Source: Neofusicoccum parvum
Lineage: Eukaryota > Ascomycota > Dothideomycetes > Botryosphaeriales > Botryosphaeriaceae
Length of the DNA: 64,000 nt
Assembly: GCA_020912385.1 (NCBI GenBank)
Contig: CP087207.1
Location: forward strand, 3,348,001-3,412,000
Direction: 5' to 3'
Within the stretch, counting starts at the first letter, position 1, and each line of letters opens with the position of its first letter. The position numbers were made by a program, and so were the translations under genes. Shown piece by piece: positions 23,674 through 36,869 of the stretch. The notes under the pieces are model-generated. The model saw only the letters and a program-made list of their open reading frames with translations. It was not told the origin of the DNA and made no database searches.

Positions 23674-24337
23674 GGGCGCTTCTTGGAGTTCTGGGCTCTA
23701 GCGCTGGGAAAAGTTCTGCTGCATTGTATCATGACCGGGTTCCTTTTCTCTCCTCTTTTTGCCAACTTCCGTTGCGGGTACATATTTGCCGGACTCTCTC
23801 CTCTTTCAGCATTATTGGACGTGATGATGGCTGGGGGCGGTGCGACTGCATTGGGAGGCTGCTGGCATGGATACACATATTTGGCGTCCTGTTTTATATT
23901 TGTGACCACTAAAAAGACTCACCGCTCTGGGGATGCAGCGTTTGCGCGCATTCCAAAACTGTACGATATACCTAACTGTAGAATCAAAAGTGCGTTCATG
24001 TTTGCAGCCGTGTCTTTGGGGACGGCTGGGGAGAGGCCATGTTAGCCCGGTTTCCGTAAATGGTTAAGCATAGACGACAGCAACGTCATGGCAGAGATGC
24101 CGAGAAGTTGGCATGGAAGAGCAGCGGCACGAAGGGTGTCGTGCGCCTCTGAGGTCAGTGCCAAGGGACGCAGCGGGCCGAGTGGATGACGCAAAAAGCC
24201 GAAGCCCGTGCTCGACCCGGCAACAAACGCCAACCAAAACACCAAAGCTCTGTCGCGCACTGTTGCCATCAACACAACCCGGCCCCGCCACCTTCCATCG
24301 CCCACCCTTGCAACTCCCCCCACGCAGCACAGCCGCA
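23674..24337. other. Intergenic: CLU1 3' flank and next promoter
   Basis: 664 bp without coding sequence. A polypyrimidine-rich stretch precedes the ATG at 24338. Confidence 0.5.
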
Positions 24338-25427
24338 ATGGTGTCGAGGAAGGAAATGGCGCGTGAAGATGGCGCCGTCACCAACACTGCTACCGCCCCG
24401 CCGCCCACGCGCGCGTCCAGGCTGCCGGGCTACGTGCGCTTCCCGCTGCTGGTCGTGCTGAGCTTCGCCACCTCCATGTCGCTGCTGTCGGCTGCCTCCG
24501 AGTTCATGGACCCGCAGCTGCGCGCCGTCAGCCGCTCGGCGAACGAGGACGTCAAGATCGTGTCGTCGATAGCGTTGAAGCTGACGGAGCTGTCGCTGGG
24601 ATGGTTCGGAAACTTCGACGGTGAGTCCAGCCCGCCTCTCCACGCGTCTGAATCCGCGTCACAGCCGCTCGGCTGCGGAATTGAACACGTCTAACACGCC
24701 CCGCGCCCTAGACATCGACCTCGTCTCACTCTCCGTCCTCACCCACACGCCCTGGTACTACCTCTTGTACACCTTCTACGCCGTCGAGTCCACCACCATC
24801 CTCATCTGCCTCACCATCGACGCGCTCTCTCTAGCGGGCCCAACCCGCCTCCTCCGCGCCCGCGCCCCGCAGCACAACCCGCGCGCCCCCCGCGCCGCCG
24901 TGCCCAACCGCGCCATCATCAGCGACGCGCAGACGGCGCTAGCGACGTCGCTGCTGGCCGCGGCCGTGTACGCGGTCGCGCTCTTCGCAGCCTTCCAGAC
25001 GTTCCTGCCGGCCTTCATGGCGGTGCACTTCGACAACCTGCCCAGCCTGCAGGCGGCGCACGCGGCCAGCCTGCCCGCGCTGCTCGCCACGCTCCTGCCC
25101 GTCGGCTACGCCGCGCGCGAGTTCATCCTCGTGCCGGGCCTGGCCGCGCAGGCCGACCGCGCCGACGCCGCCCGCGCCGCCTTCAACCCCGCGACCGCCA
25201 CCCTGGCCGACACGCTCAGGCACAACGTGTGGTGGTTCGGCAAGGGCACCCGCGTGCTGGTCAAGCGCACGGCGACGGTGGTGGCGGCGACGGCGGCGCA
25301 CGCGTACGCGCACGCGGCGACGGTGCTGGAGGGTGGGGATGCGGTGGGGGCGGCGGGGTATGCGGGGGTTTGGACGGCGGCGGGGTTGGTGACGGGGTTG
25401 GTGTTTGCGTGGGTGGAGAATGTATGA
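24338..25427 (+). CDS. Unrecognised membrane protein, about five helices
   Basis: Exons 24338-24620 and 24712-25427 (91-bp GT-AG intron, phase kept as GAC) give 332 residues. Hydrophobic segments are at PLLVVLSFATSMSLLSAA, TPWYYLLYTFYAVESTTILI, TALATSLLAAAVYAVALFAAF, LLATLLPVGYAAREFIL and WTAAGLVTGLVFAWV. There is no cleavable signal peptide; the first helix starts after about 35 hydrophilic residues. A loop DTLRHNVWWFGKGTRVLVKRT lies before the last helix. It looks like a fungal-specific conserved membrane protein, but I cannot assign a family or a compartment. The coding strand moves from C-ending to G-rich codons after about nt 25230. Confidence 0.8.
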
Positions 25428-28400
25428 GTGAGTGGAGGAGGAGGGGGGTTGTGTCCCGTGGAGGGTGGGAGGAGTTTGGGGAGTCAGGCGGGGAGCGGAG
25501 GCAGCGGAGTAAATGCGCGGGGATGGGGCAGAGAGGTGGGAGCGGCGATGCAGGCTGCACGGGAGGACGATTACCGCGAGGAGAACGGCGTCATCGAAGA
25601 TCCGGTCGTTTTGCGTTTGGTAGGTCGGTGGATGGATGGGTTCCTTCGTCAAGCATCACTGGAGAATGGTACTGGGAAAGGAGGGAAACGGCTTCTGTTT
25701 TCTTTTTTTTTTTCTCGTCTTGGGTAAAAATTAGGTGTTTCTTCCCTCCTCGGCTTTCTCGTTTTGCTTCTCTCGAATTCTCTTCTCTTGATTCAAGATT
25801 GTCCCAAACCTTACTGAGCTTTTGGTGGCAACTTGTGTGGCCTCTCTGAAGAAAAGGTATAAAGGGTACGAAAGTTATGCGAACGAGACAACGGACGGTG
25901 GATTTTTTGACACTTGAGTGGCTTTTCCTTCAGGAATGAACTTTTACTTTTTTGCTTATTTGCTGCTTGCCCGTCTCATCCTGTCCCGTTTCTCCACGAG
26001 CTCACTCAAAACACATCCGACTATGGGTAGTTGGAGCATTCGTTCTCACGTTATTGTTGTATAACCCTAGACACTGTCACGTCTGGAAGCATCCTTTGAC
26101 CCCCTGCGCGCTATTCCGGAGACCGACACGTGGGAAGGCTGCAAGCAGGCATATCCACCTTGCTACGCAGCTGCTGTTTTACACTGACAGCGTTTGCATC
26201 TTACACCAACCAAACAGCTGACCACCAGGAGATCTGGCCATCCCAGGACTCGAGAGCGCCGATGTGAAAGTAGGTGTTGCATTGCCAGGCTTTAGCTTGC
26301 ACTAACGCTCTCCAGAAAGCAAGTTTCTCTTTCATTGCCTCGGCCGTGGATGACTTGATGGCCACATCATCGTCCGGACAGCCTTCCTCGAGTAGTGACT
26401 TTTTACGCCGTCACTTTGACGAGTCTCGCTCCCCAAACAGAGACGCCATTATGTGCGGTTCTTCCCTTTTCCGTGACGCTGGCAGCGAACAGCAGCAACC
26501 TTTGTCCGACGAAAACGAGCGCCAAGCGAGCGCCCGCGAGAGTACGACTAATATCTCGGACTGATGTCTCGGACTTTCTGTACGCTTCACTTGCCTCCCT
26601 GTTCTGTTGGCGAACGCACCTCTCTTGCACTCTACTATGATGCTAGAGTCGAAGTGTTCATCTAGTCAACACGTATGTCCAACCATTGAGTCTCAGTACT
26701 ATTTCTTCAATGGGAAGGTTGGCAAGTATCTTCCACGCTCGAGAGGGTTCAAGACGACGTGCGTTGGTTGAGTGGTTTGGAGAGATGTTTGCGGCGCGGC
26801 TGGCGGGCGAACTGGGATCGCTGGCTCCTGGGGATCCTGGCTTGACTCTACGGTATTCTATCACGGATTAAAAGGAGTCATCACAGACACTGGTGGAAGT
26901 TGGCTTTACAGGGCCCTGGAAATGCCTGGTCTGGATTGCTTACTACTAGGAGCCTGCGATGGAGGTGGTGACTTGACAGCATGCAGACGATTCGGCCAGC
27001 TCAATCTCCACAATGGGACCCGCGTCTCCTTTTCCCGCTGTTCAACGAGTATTGAGACCAGGGAAAATGGTGGCAAACAAAAGCAGGACAGTGATGCATA
27101 CGTATGAGGAGCATCATGCAGACCGAAAGATGAGCGAAGGGGAGAATGCGAAGTACTTCGAGACTTCTTCAGCGCGGAGAGATGAGGGAAAAACACAAAA
27201 CATTCTCTCGAGCATGCGTCTGGATACATCACTGGCAAAGCAGACCTCACAACCTCGCGCCGACAGCCACTCCTCCCGCGGAGATCCAAGAGTCACTAAT
27301 CACGCTTCTCCCACTTCAATATGTTTCGCATGTCTCCTCGTCTATCGTCAGACCCCTTCGCCTCCACGTCTCCAGCACGGCACCTGCGCTCTCCTGTCCC
27401 CCCTCTCCCTTTAGCGCTACGATAGTCGAAGGTCGAGTATCGGCTGCGCTGCGTCGTTCGACTATCTTCGGGCAAAATCGATACCCGAACGGCTGGTCTC
27501 TGCTGCGAGAACCCTTGATCTTCATTGTACGAACATCGTCATTTAGCGTGTCTCTCCTACGTCCCTCACCGCTTGACCATGACCACCGCCGTTTCCGCTC
27601 ACGCATTGGCCTCTTCCCGCCGGTACAAGGGAACAGCGAGGCCGACGGGGAACGGACGGACGGCCGGACGGACCGTGGTGTTCACGTGCTTGCGGAGGAT
27701 GCGCAGGCGGCGCCAGGCACTTCCTCAGCTTTTTTCCTCGCTCTGCCACTGCTCCGCTATAAATAAAAGGGGGGTGATCTGCTGGGAGGGTGTCAGGATT
27801 TGGGTTGCGTGGTGTGTGTGGTGGGCGGTGCGTGTGCGATGGGCGCGACGCACCATCCCCCTTCAACGGCTTTTTTTATTTCGTTAACGTTTGTGATCGG
27901 CGGTCGACGAGAGAGGAAAGAAAAGGGCACACCCCACTTCCGCTAACTGCTTGCCTTCGTCTATCGGTCCGAGTGGCGCGTTCGCTTACAGCGTGTGTTT
28001 GCGATTGGTGAGGGGGAGCGTGCGGCGGTCTTGTGATTGCTACCCGCTCGTTCCGTCTATAATGGTTTTCTTCTGCTCTGCTCCGATGCCTGCGGGCAGC
28101 CTGGTCTGTGTATAGCAGGCGTGACGTCAGCCGGACTTGAGCGGGCGGTGCGGCAACCTCCACGCGCTGTGCCACCCTGGCGCCGGACATACTCGGCCGC
28201 AGCGGAAGAACCACCAGGGTCCGGCGCGCAAACCGGGGAAAACGGGGCGGCAGACACAGCAGAAGGGGAAATAGGATCCTGAGAATAGAAAGCCGGCTCG
28301 GCAGGGGCGCGTCGCCGGGAGAGGGCCGGGCGGCCGTCTCGCCGTGATCCTCGCAGCACTCGCGCCTTATAGACGGCTATCTTATTGCGGCTGCTGCTAC

Positions 28401-29211
28401 TTTTACCAGCGCCGCGCTGATCTGCTGGCCGCGCCTGGGCGCCGGCGCCGACGGCCAGCGACCGTCATGCCACGTCCGCGCCCGTCGTCCTGTCGAGAGC
28501 TCCCGCGAAGATCTCCGGTCCCTACAATCATCCAACGTCGTCATCTGCGTCGGTCCCAAGCGCCGCAAACCTAAAACTGATGAGCCACACCCACGCCCAC
28601 CGTCCCCCTCGAAAGCCACGCTCGGATCGCCGGCCGCGCAGCACCCGCCCTTCGCCCACTACACCATCTTTTTCTTCCCTTGCCGTGTCCTGCCAGCCCT
28701 GCCCGGCCGCCGCGCCGACGACGCACGGCCGACCCGACGATTGACCGACGCCCTCCGCCTCCACAGCCTCTTTTGCCCTTCCCTGCCGGCGGAGCAGGAG
28801 CAAGCAAGGGCCAAGCCCCGCCCGCCGCCGCAAGGCAGGACAAGGGCTGCTGTATAGGTGGGTAGGGCGCAACGCCCGTACGCACGGCCGGCACACGGAC
28901 GGCGCGCGGCGGGGCACGTGCCCTCTCCGGACCTGCGTCTCTCTTGTATCAGAAGGCTGACCATCTGGCGCGGCGAGTCAGCGGCGGGGCCAGGGTCGTC
29001 GGGCGATTACATTGCAGTTGTGCGCGTTGGCGCGTGCGCCACAGCGGCGCTGCACACCCGTCGACGCCGTTGCGCGCAGCGAGCAAGCAAGCCGTCCCAA
29101 CCTGCAGAGCGCCTCCGCCGCCAAGGCACCCTGCCAGCTGCCGTCGCCCGCCCACCCCATCCCTATTCACGTCACCGACGACGCAGGTCAGCGAGCGCCC
29201 GTTTCGCCCCA

Positions 29212-29241
29212 CCCTGCCCTGCCTTGCCCTGCCCTGCCCTG
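29212..29241. repeat. CCCTG tandem repeat, six units
   Basis: Six 5-bp units, one with a single mismatch (CCTTG), in the gene-poor region. Confidence 0.85.
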
Positions 29242-32200
29242 CCGCCTGCCCTTGTCCTGCACCGCCCCGGCCCTTCGGCTCTTCGCCGAAAGCGCCACAG
29301 CGACAATGCAAAGAAACCGCTGCCTCTCCCTTTCCTCTGCGTCGTCCGCCCGGCGTCGAGGAGGGGGGGACGCGCGTAAGGCCGTTTTTTTGGCAGCGCC
29401 CGCTGCTTACACCACCCGCCAATCCCTCGCACCCTGCGTGATTTATCCCCCATCAATCCTTTTTTTTCCATTCCGCATCCGCTTCCGTCCGCTTTTGACA
29501 CACCCGCCACCTTCCGGTCAAAGTGTCACGTAGAGGAAGGGGTGTGTGGGTGGGTGGGATAGAGAGAGAGAGACAAGAATCCTATCCACATCGATCCGCG
29601 GAAAGCGCTGCTCCGGGACCCGCGTGGAGGGAAAAGGGAAAATGATGTGCAACGCCAGCGGGAAATAACTTCCACCGCATGCAAGCAGTGAAAGGAGCAC
29701 CGTCGGGGTTTGTGTTTCCCTCTTACCAATCATTTCAAATTTCTTCTCGTAACTTGCTCGTGAGAGGAAAAGAAGGTTGGGACGATGGTTGCCGCTATTT
29801 CGAACAACGCACCCGCTCGCCGAGTTTCGTTCCTCTACTGCACGAGGATATAATAGGAGCGATCTGTGTTGCGGAAAGAGAAAAATATAAAAGAAGGTTC
29901 TGATTAAAATAGAAGCAACGCACGCTCTCATCGTTCGGCGGTTGCGAGAAAGAGTTCACGACGGAGTCAGCCGCGTGTATTAACATTCCAAATACAGACA
30001 CAACGCCAAGAACAGTGAGACGATACGGTGGGGAGAGAAGAACAGAAGGAGACAGGAGAACTATATTTGCGGCTGGCAACAACCCAGCACAAGTGAGGTT
30101 TCGTTCTACTTGCAGACGTCCAAATTGCGTTGGGCGACGACAAGACGGGATACACACGGTCGTCACGTCCCTCATTCTGAGACAAAATGACGGACGGGGT
30201 GGAAGAGGGGAGAGAAGGGAAGAAAGCCAAAACATCACCCTTTCCAGCGCTCGGGGACGAGCTACTACCAGAGAGAAGTCACCGCTCCATGGCACCAGTG
30301 CTGTGCGTGGACGGGCCAACGTCACGAGACACGCAATCCGTCCCGTGCTTAACAAAGCAGTCCTAAGCTATCATCAAACAGTAGCCCTCTTCACGAACCG
30401 CCGGGGTCTGCTTTGAGAATGCTCATTGGACGTGCAGAATTTTGTTTCTTATCGCGTCCTTGCATAGCCTTGCTGCAGAAGGCCCGTCCTACTCCATTCT
30501 CACTCCGCCACCACGGGGAGGTCCGAAGTAACGGGCCATTTTGAATTGCTGCCTGGCTTCCCGCACAATGCGTGCAGCATGAGAATGGGCTGCGGTGGAA
30601 CAGTAGGCGAGAAAGATGCTCAAGACGAGGTTCAGAAATGAAGGCAAAGGAAAAACGAAGCCCAGGCAATTGATTCTAACAGACGCTGTGTCTGTCGACG
30701 TGTCGACGTTGGTGGGGCAGGGGAACAGCGTCCAGGGTCAGCATTGCAGAAGAGAGGGGTTGGAATGCGGAGCCGTATCTACTACCTATCAGGATTAGTT
30801 TGAAGAAACATTCTTCAGCATGCTGTGGAGTGTCCATCAATAGGCTGCATTTTCGTCTCACATACGCAAGGCATCTCGATCGGCGGCCTCCGTTTCTCCA
30901 CGGACCCCCCTTCCGAGCAAATTACGGCGATTTCTCCTCGACAATCGCCATGTTTTGACAATTGCTTTTGGCAAGTGAGGTCCAGATGGTTTCCTGGTTC
31001 GTCTAGGCTTGGCCCTTGGCACCACGCGAGCCCGATGCTGACAGGCACGCCACCTTTTGGCTGTGAACGGCGCACGGAGGGGCCGCTAGCGCGGCAGCGG
31101 TCTGGCTAGTAGCGAGCAGGCTTACTGTGAACAAACGTGCTGTAACTTCGGGTAGGGCTGGCAGGAACCAGTGGTGGCTCTGGTTGCACCGTTCCGCGGG
31201 CCTCCCGTCGGCGGCAGAACTGTGAGCCGCAGAAGCGAAGGAAGGAAAGGGGGGACAAGGTGGGGACCGCGTGCAGAAAAAAAACGGTCTTCGCCAACGG
31301 CCGTCGTCTCGCCTCGCTAATCTTAGCCCACTTGTGGCTAAAGTTTCCTCTGATCGTCCGTAGGCCGTGTTTATACTTTCGGCTACAGAGAACCTGCGTT
31401 TAGGTGGTGTACCGTCGAAAAAATGTGTGGCTTGTCAATTGCGGAGGCGACGCAACCCAGCCATCCCTGGCCTAGCAGTCTGTCCAAGCATTCCTCTGGC
31501 GGGCAGCGCCGACGTTTGGTGCGACGTCACGCAGGTCATTCGCAGAGCGGACCACCCCGAGTGACCTGGTGAGAGTCGCCACATTGGATGGAGTTGAGAC
31601 CTCCAGACGCTGTGCGGCATGGCCGTTGAGGGATCATGCTGCGGGCGGGGCTTGTCTGGGCGGCGATCTAGTTTAGAGCGATGGAATGCAGAAGGTTGTA
31701 TCTTGAGGTCGTCAGTATGGCTTCATTCTGCCCTGCGGTCGTCAGAAATAAGACGAGGCAAACGCCATCTTCATGCGATCCAAGTTTGCCTGGCTTCTGG
31801 CCCAGGCTCTCCCCCCGCGGCCAGGCACAGGATCAGGTGGCGTTCGCTTCTCTTTTCCCAGAGCGTCTGGCGACAACGTGGCGCATCTTGCCCGCGGAAT
31901 TGACTTTGTCAGCGCCCGGTAGCATGGCCTAGTTGCTTCCGGTAGCGGTCGTTGAGCCACGGCGGGGCATCCTCGGCGGCCTGTCCACGATCTGTACCAC
32001 GGGCCGGCGCGCCTCGTCCGACTCCTTGAATATTCAGGGTCCGCCAGCGAACGAATGCTCCGACACTTGCTTCTTCCAATTCTCTTCCGGGCGCGCGCAC
32101 GCCCCTCGAGGCCCGGCGTGTTGCGCCATGGAACGCGATAGTCGGACGCACGAATGCAACATATTCCTGATTCCGTCGTTGTGCTTCGTACCCTGGACAT

Positions 32201-33560
32201 GATGCAAGGAAGGGGATCGTCGTCTGCCGTCGAGAGTAGAGTCAAGAATTGCGGCGAGAGCCCCGCGTGCGACCCTGGCGGCCGGTCCTCGTGGTTGGTG
32301 GTTGATCCGGACGTAGTGCTCACTGGCGCCGGCGGCCCCATGCCAGACGTGCATCGTTATCGTCATTCCTGGCATCTGGGCCTCATGATTTGCTGGCTGG
32401 CCGCCTGAGCGGTCTGGCAGGGTGGTGAGCAGCAGGCCGGCCGCTCTCGTCCACAACAAATGGCAGCCTCGAGGAGGGTTTGCGGGTGGGAGTCGTGCCC
32501 GGCGCGCCTGTAGCTATTATCTTGTGTTTCTTGGCCTTGGCCACTCTGGCGGTAAGAGGGCAGGTTGCCTCCAGCTCCGCACGAGCAGCGTGGAATGCAC
32601 GAGACAATGACCTGCAGCAGCCGGAGGCGCTCAGCTGTGGACTGTCAGCCGGGGATCTGCGGCGGAGGTCAGCGCGATCATCTGCCACGATGCTGCAGGG
32701 TCTGGGGGGACGAGGCCAACCAGGCCGGCGAGATTGTGGGAAAACGACAGCCAGTGGCCCGGCGGCGATTGGCCACGAGTCTTCCTTAGGCCCAAAGCAG
32801 CGGCAGCGACAGCGAACAATTCTCCGCCTGCCCGAACAAGCTCGGGGTGCAGGCGCTCAGCTTGCCGGCTGCGCAGCGAGCGCGTCCCGTACCAGAGTTG
32901 CTGGCGCGGCGCCGGTGGCACACGGTGGAGAGCAGGGACCGGGGGGCGTGCGCGCAGCGATCAAGAACGTGCTCGGCGAATGGGCTGGACGGCGGGCTTG
33001 GGGTCGCACAATTGAGACGCGGAAGCAGCGCTGAACGATCATGCGCGCGCGCTGGATCTGGGGCAATGTGCCGTCAGTATGCGGGCCGGGAGCATGGCGT
33101 GTTGCCGGGAGATTGACACGAGGGACAGCGGTCTAAAGTGGTGGCAGTTGACTCGCAGCACGCTGATCATCCCCGCGCCGGCAGCCGGGCGCCCTCGTCT
33201 GCAGGCAGTCACGTTTCCACGCGGTGGAGCTTGGTCGCGAGCGCCGCCGCGCAGTCATCCGACACCTGAGGCCCCGGGCGCGGCACGGCGAGGCTCCACG
33301 GCGATCAAACGGGCAGCGGGCGGCGCTGAGAATAGCCGACGTCAGGTCGCACCGGAGGCGAATTCGATAGCGGCGGGCGCGGCGGCAGCGGCGGCGGCGG
33401 AGGATGCTACGGTGACGGCGGCGGCGAGGGCGGGCGCGGGCTCTGTCTGGCGCGGTGCGGTGCTGGTGCGGGCTGGCTGGCGAGGAGCGCGGTGCGAGGA
33501 GCGAGTGCGAGTGCGCGGTGCCGGTGGCAGACGCCAATGCGGGCGCGGCGGAGGCTCTGG

Positions 33561-33590
33561 GCTGCCACTGCCACTGCCACTGCCGCTGCC
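33561..33590. repeat. RCTGCC tandem repeat, five units
   Basis: Five hexamers: GCTGCC, three ACTGCC, GCTGCC. A related ACCAGC triplet array lies at 34255-34272. Confidence 0.8.
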
Positions 33591-34607
33591 GGGCCTAGCG
33601 CGGGCTGCCCGTCTGCCCGTCACCGTCGGCAGGGGCGCTCTCACCTTCGCTTCGCCGCGCAGCAGTTTCAGAGTTTCAGCTGCGTCGACTCCTCGTCGCG
33701 TCCGGCAGCCGACTCCATCCTATTCTCCGAGTGCTCGATCGAGACATGCCAGGCCAGGCCTCCTGAAACCGCTTCCGTTTCGGGGCGTTTCGCGGCGGAG
33801 CGCTCCGCCTGTGCCCCCTCCGCCTCGACATCGCCAGCACCGCGCCGCCCGGCCAAGGCAGGTCCCGGCCAAGCTTCTGCCCTATGGGCGTGCGTCCGCC
33901 CGCTCGGCTTCTGCTACAGTGGGTGCGAAGGCGCGCGCTGTTCCAGAATTCTGCAGCCAAGGCGCGTCCCATTCTGAAGCTCAAACCGACGCCAGTATCG
34001 TGGCCGGCGCGGCCTCTGCTACCCGTACCGTAGCGATCCATCATGTCATTCCGTGCCATGCCTCTGCCTCGCGCTCCATATAGCCCACGCCTGCCCGCTA
34101 GCCAGCCGGCTTCCCCTACTTTGGCCCTGTCACTCTTTTGCGAGCCCCCTTTCCAGACACTCGTTTTTGCCTGCTTGGAGCATTGCTACCGTCGCGCCGG
34201 CTGCGAACAGGTGCTTTCTCTGTACATTCCTTTAATCCACAGCTCGCATCCCGCACCAGCACCAGCACCAGCATCCGCGTCCAGCGCCCGCCGCCCGCCA
34301 GAGCCTCCGCCGCGCCGTCTGCACCGCTGCCTGCACTTGCCCGAACCCGGCCGTTCTACAGCAGCCCTCTTGGCGGCACTCGTATGTGAGCCCTCCCTTG
34401 CGTCTGCGGCTCGTCGGCGTCACCGTCTCGCTGCTAGGCGCGCCGCGATGCACGCTCCCTCCAAGGGTCCGGCAGTCATCATGCACGCCCAATCGAGCTA
34501 ACGTGCGCGTACAGGCTAATCCTCCATCTACCATCGTTTAAAAATGGAATATAATGCGCAATCCCAGTCCGTCGCCCGGCCTGCCCCCCAAAACACCACT
34601 GACGCTG

Positions 34608-34616
34608 TATAAAGAT
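34608..34616 (+). promoter_or_regulatory. TATA box before the Rua1-type regulator
   Basis: TATAAAGAT lies about 70 bp before the ATG at 34685. It would give a very short leader if used, so other upstream start sites may also exist. Confidence 0.45.
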
Positions 34617-34684
34617 ATCGTCCGTCTCTTGGTGCGCCCGACATCTTCGTCCCGGACCCGTCCCGCCCCGGCTCCAGCCAGATA

Positions 34685-36869
34685 ATGTATTCCTATGGCA
34701 ATGCTCCTGTGCAACCGCATCCGCAGCCGCAGCCGCAGCCCGCCCACACCTCGGCGCCCTTTCAGCCAGCCAGCACGTGGTCGGTGTCACAGCCCGACCT
34801 GCTGCCCGCCGCCGCCGCCAGCAAGCGCGCCCAGCCCGTCTTCCCCCACGGCGAGCGGCCGGCCAGCATGAGCGGCCCGCCCGCGGCAAAGTACAATTGG
34901 CGCGCCGCCTCCGCTTCGGGCGAGTACTACCAACCCTCCGCCGCCGCCGACACAGGTACGTCGTCCGCCAGCACGCTGATATTTATCCTGACGGCTTCCG
35001 CAGAATCATGGTGTCAAAAGGCGTGCGATATGATTGACTATCCTAACATGGATCCAGAGATGCCCGACTTCCCCCAGGCCATGATGGGCCACGACGAGGA
35101 CAGCCCCATCATCGACCTCAGGCAGTACGGCAGCATGCGTCCGGATCCCAACACCGCCTACCTGCAGAACCCGTCGCAGCGCTTCTCCGGCGCCTCGTTC
35201 TCCACGACGAGCACCGGCACTGGCTTCATGCCAGACGTTTCCACGTACGATGACTTTTCGTCCGAAACGGACACCCACTCCTACACGGCGTCTGACTATG
35301 ACAGCTGGGGACAAATGGATCCGTCCTCGAACCTCCTGTCGCCGTTGACCTCGCCGCAGCGCCACGACCCCGTCCGGACTGTCAGCCGCGGCGGGGCCTC
35401 GCCGGGCCCGCACAGCCACCAGCACTCCAGCGTCCGCTCGTCGCCCTACACCATGGAGAGCGACCGCCTGAAGCGGTGGTCCACCGGCATGACCGGCCCC
35501 ACGTCCACCCCCGCCTTCGGCGTGCACCAGGTCCAGGACAGGTTCGCCAACTACGGCCAGCGCCTCAACCCGCACCACAGCCACCAGTCCATGCCCGCCT
35601 ACGGCGCGAGCACCATGAGCATGCACCGCCCGCAGTCCCAGTACGTGCTCTCGTCGCAGCCGCATCCGCTGCCGTCCGCCCAGGGCCCGCTGTTCTCCTC
35701 GCCCCACCAGCGGTACCAGCTGGAGGCGCCCCGGCCCCTTCCCTCCCAGGGCATGTACGGCCTGCTCCAGAGCAACGACCACCACCACAACGGCTGCTCC
35801 GCGCACTTTGCCGACTTCTCCGAGCCGCCCGATCTGTACGCATCCCTGCTCCAGGAGCCCTCCGATCCCCCGGAGTCGGACATGCATCCCGCGGACCCCG
35901 ACATGGTGCCCAAGGAGCAGGAGCTGCGCTTTGAGGGCGATCTCTACACGCCCCGCTGGGTGCGCGGCCACGGCAACAAGCGCGAGGGCTGGTGTGGATT
36001 GTGCAAGCCCGGCAGGTGGCTCGTGCTGAAGAACAGCGCGTATTGGTACGACAAGTCGTTCACCCACGGCGTCAGTGCGAACACGGGCGCCGCCTTCCAG
36101 AGTCCGCGAGAGACCCGTCGCACAGAGGGAAACCTTGACGTGTGGGAGGGCCTGTGCGGCAGCTGCGGCGACTGGGTAGCGTTGGTCAGCAGCAAGAAGA
36201 AAGGCACAACGTGGTTTAGGCACGCCTACAAGGTAAGGGATCCCGCCCATATTCTCTAACACGCCGCGGACGGCCCACCCCGGTATTAGTCATTATCCGC
36301 CCTGCCACTCCCCAGCACTCACTTTCCCCCCTTACGCAATATGTCCGGCACTACTCTGGCTGCTATCGACCAGTAGTGTGTTGCAGCCTTCGAATGGTGC
36401 GCTGACACGTTCACAGTGCCACACCCATCCCAAGGCCAAAGACGGTCCGAAGCGTCGTCGCGAGACGACGTCATCCTCGCAACAGGCCGCTCGCAATGCC
36501 AGCACCGCCAGCAGTAACCGGCCTTCGACGGCGGCCTCGCTGTCGTCCTCCTCGCGCCCCGCCAGCAGCCGTCTTCCGCAAGACAGCACTCCGTCAATCA
36601 AGCAGGAGCGCTCTGCTACAGACTCCGCTGCGTTTGGCGTCTCGACGCCTGCCAGCGACGGCTCCACTCCATCACCTCGCGGCGGCCGTGGGTCGGCGTT
36701 GCCGCAGCAACAGCAGATGCATCAGCTCCCGCACCAGACGTCGCAGCATCCAAACTCGTACATGGACCATCTCGTTCATGTTCCTGGCGCCCACCACCAG
36801 CACCACGACAGCGTTGTCGGGACCTCAATCAAACCCTATGCGGGGGCCAACTGGGCCGGCATGATCTGA
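34685..36869 (+). CDS. Transcription regulator with Rua1-type C-terminal domain
   Basis: Exons 34685-34955, 35004-36232 and 36417-36869 give 650 residues. The N-terminal 400 residues are disordered, Pro/Gln/Ser/His-rich (PHPQPQPQP near the start), as in activation domains. The conserved domain (about residues 405-505) begins ELRFEGDLYTPRWVRGHG, then KREGWCGLC, WLVLKNSAYWYDKSFTHGVSA and WEGLCGSCGDWVAL, and crosses into exon 3 as WFRHAYKCH. Its Cys and His spacing suggests a zinc-bound fold. The family is named for Ustilago Rua1, a regulator of glycolipid synthesis; ascomycete members are mostly uncharacterised. The tail is Ser/Gln/His-rich with KRRRE as a possible nuclear signal. The first intron (48 bp) is stop-free and a multiple of three, so retaining it also gives an intact protein. 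Confidence 0.88.

Larger units (their letters stand above)
25428..34684. other. 9.3-kb gene-poor region upstream of the Rua1-type regulator
   Basis: No convincing protein gene, tRNA or transposon is seen across 9.3 kb. Many frames are open because of high GC, but they overlap on both strands, are rich in Arg/Pro/Ala/Ser, and carry no recognisable domain. TATA-like sites occur at about 25860 (TATAAAGG) and 27757 (TATAAATAAAAG), with no coding frame behind them. Short tandem repeats lie at 29212-29241 and 33561-33590. Part of the stretch is probably the long promoter and leader of the regulator gene at 34685; non-coding transcripts are possible. Confidence 0.55.

Noticed and set aside
27146..27766. 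206-codon frame downstream of short AT-rich sites
   Set aside because: No family resemblance and no conserved-looking stretch; the TATA motif at about 27757 lies at its 3' end, not before it.
33079..34083. 334-codon open frame on the plus strand
   Set aside because: Low complexity, Ala/Arg/Pro/Ser only, and open on several frames together; no protein-like pattern.
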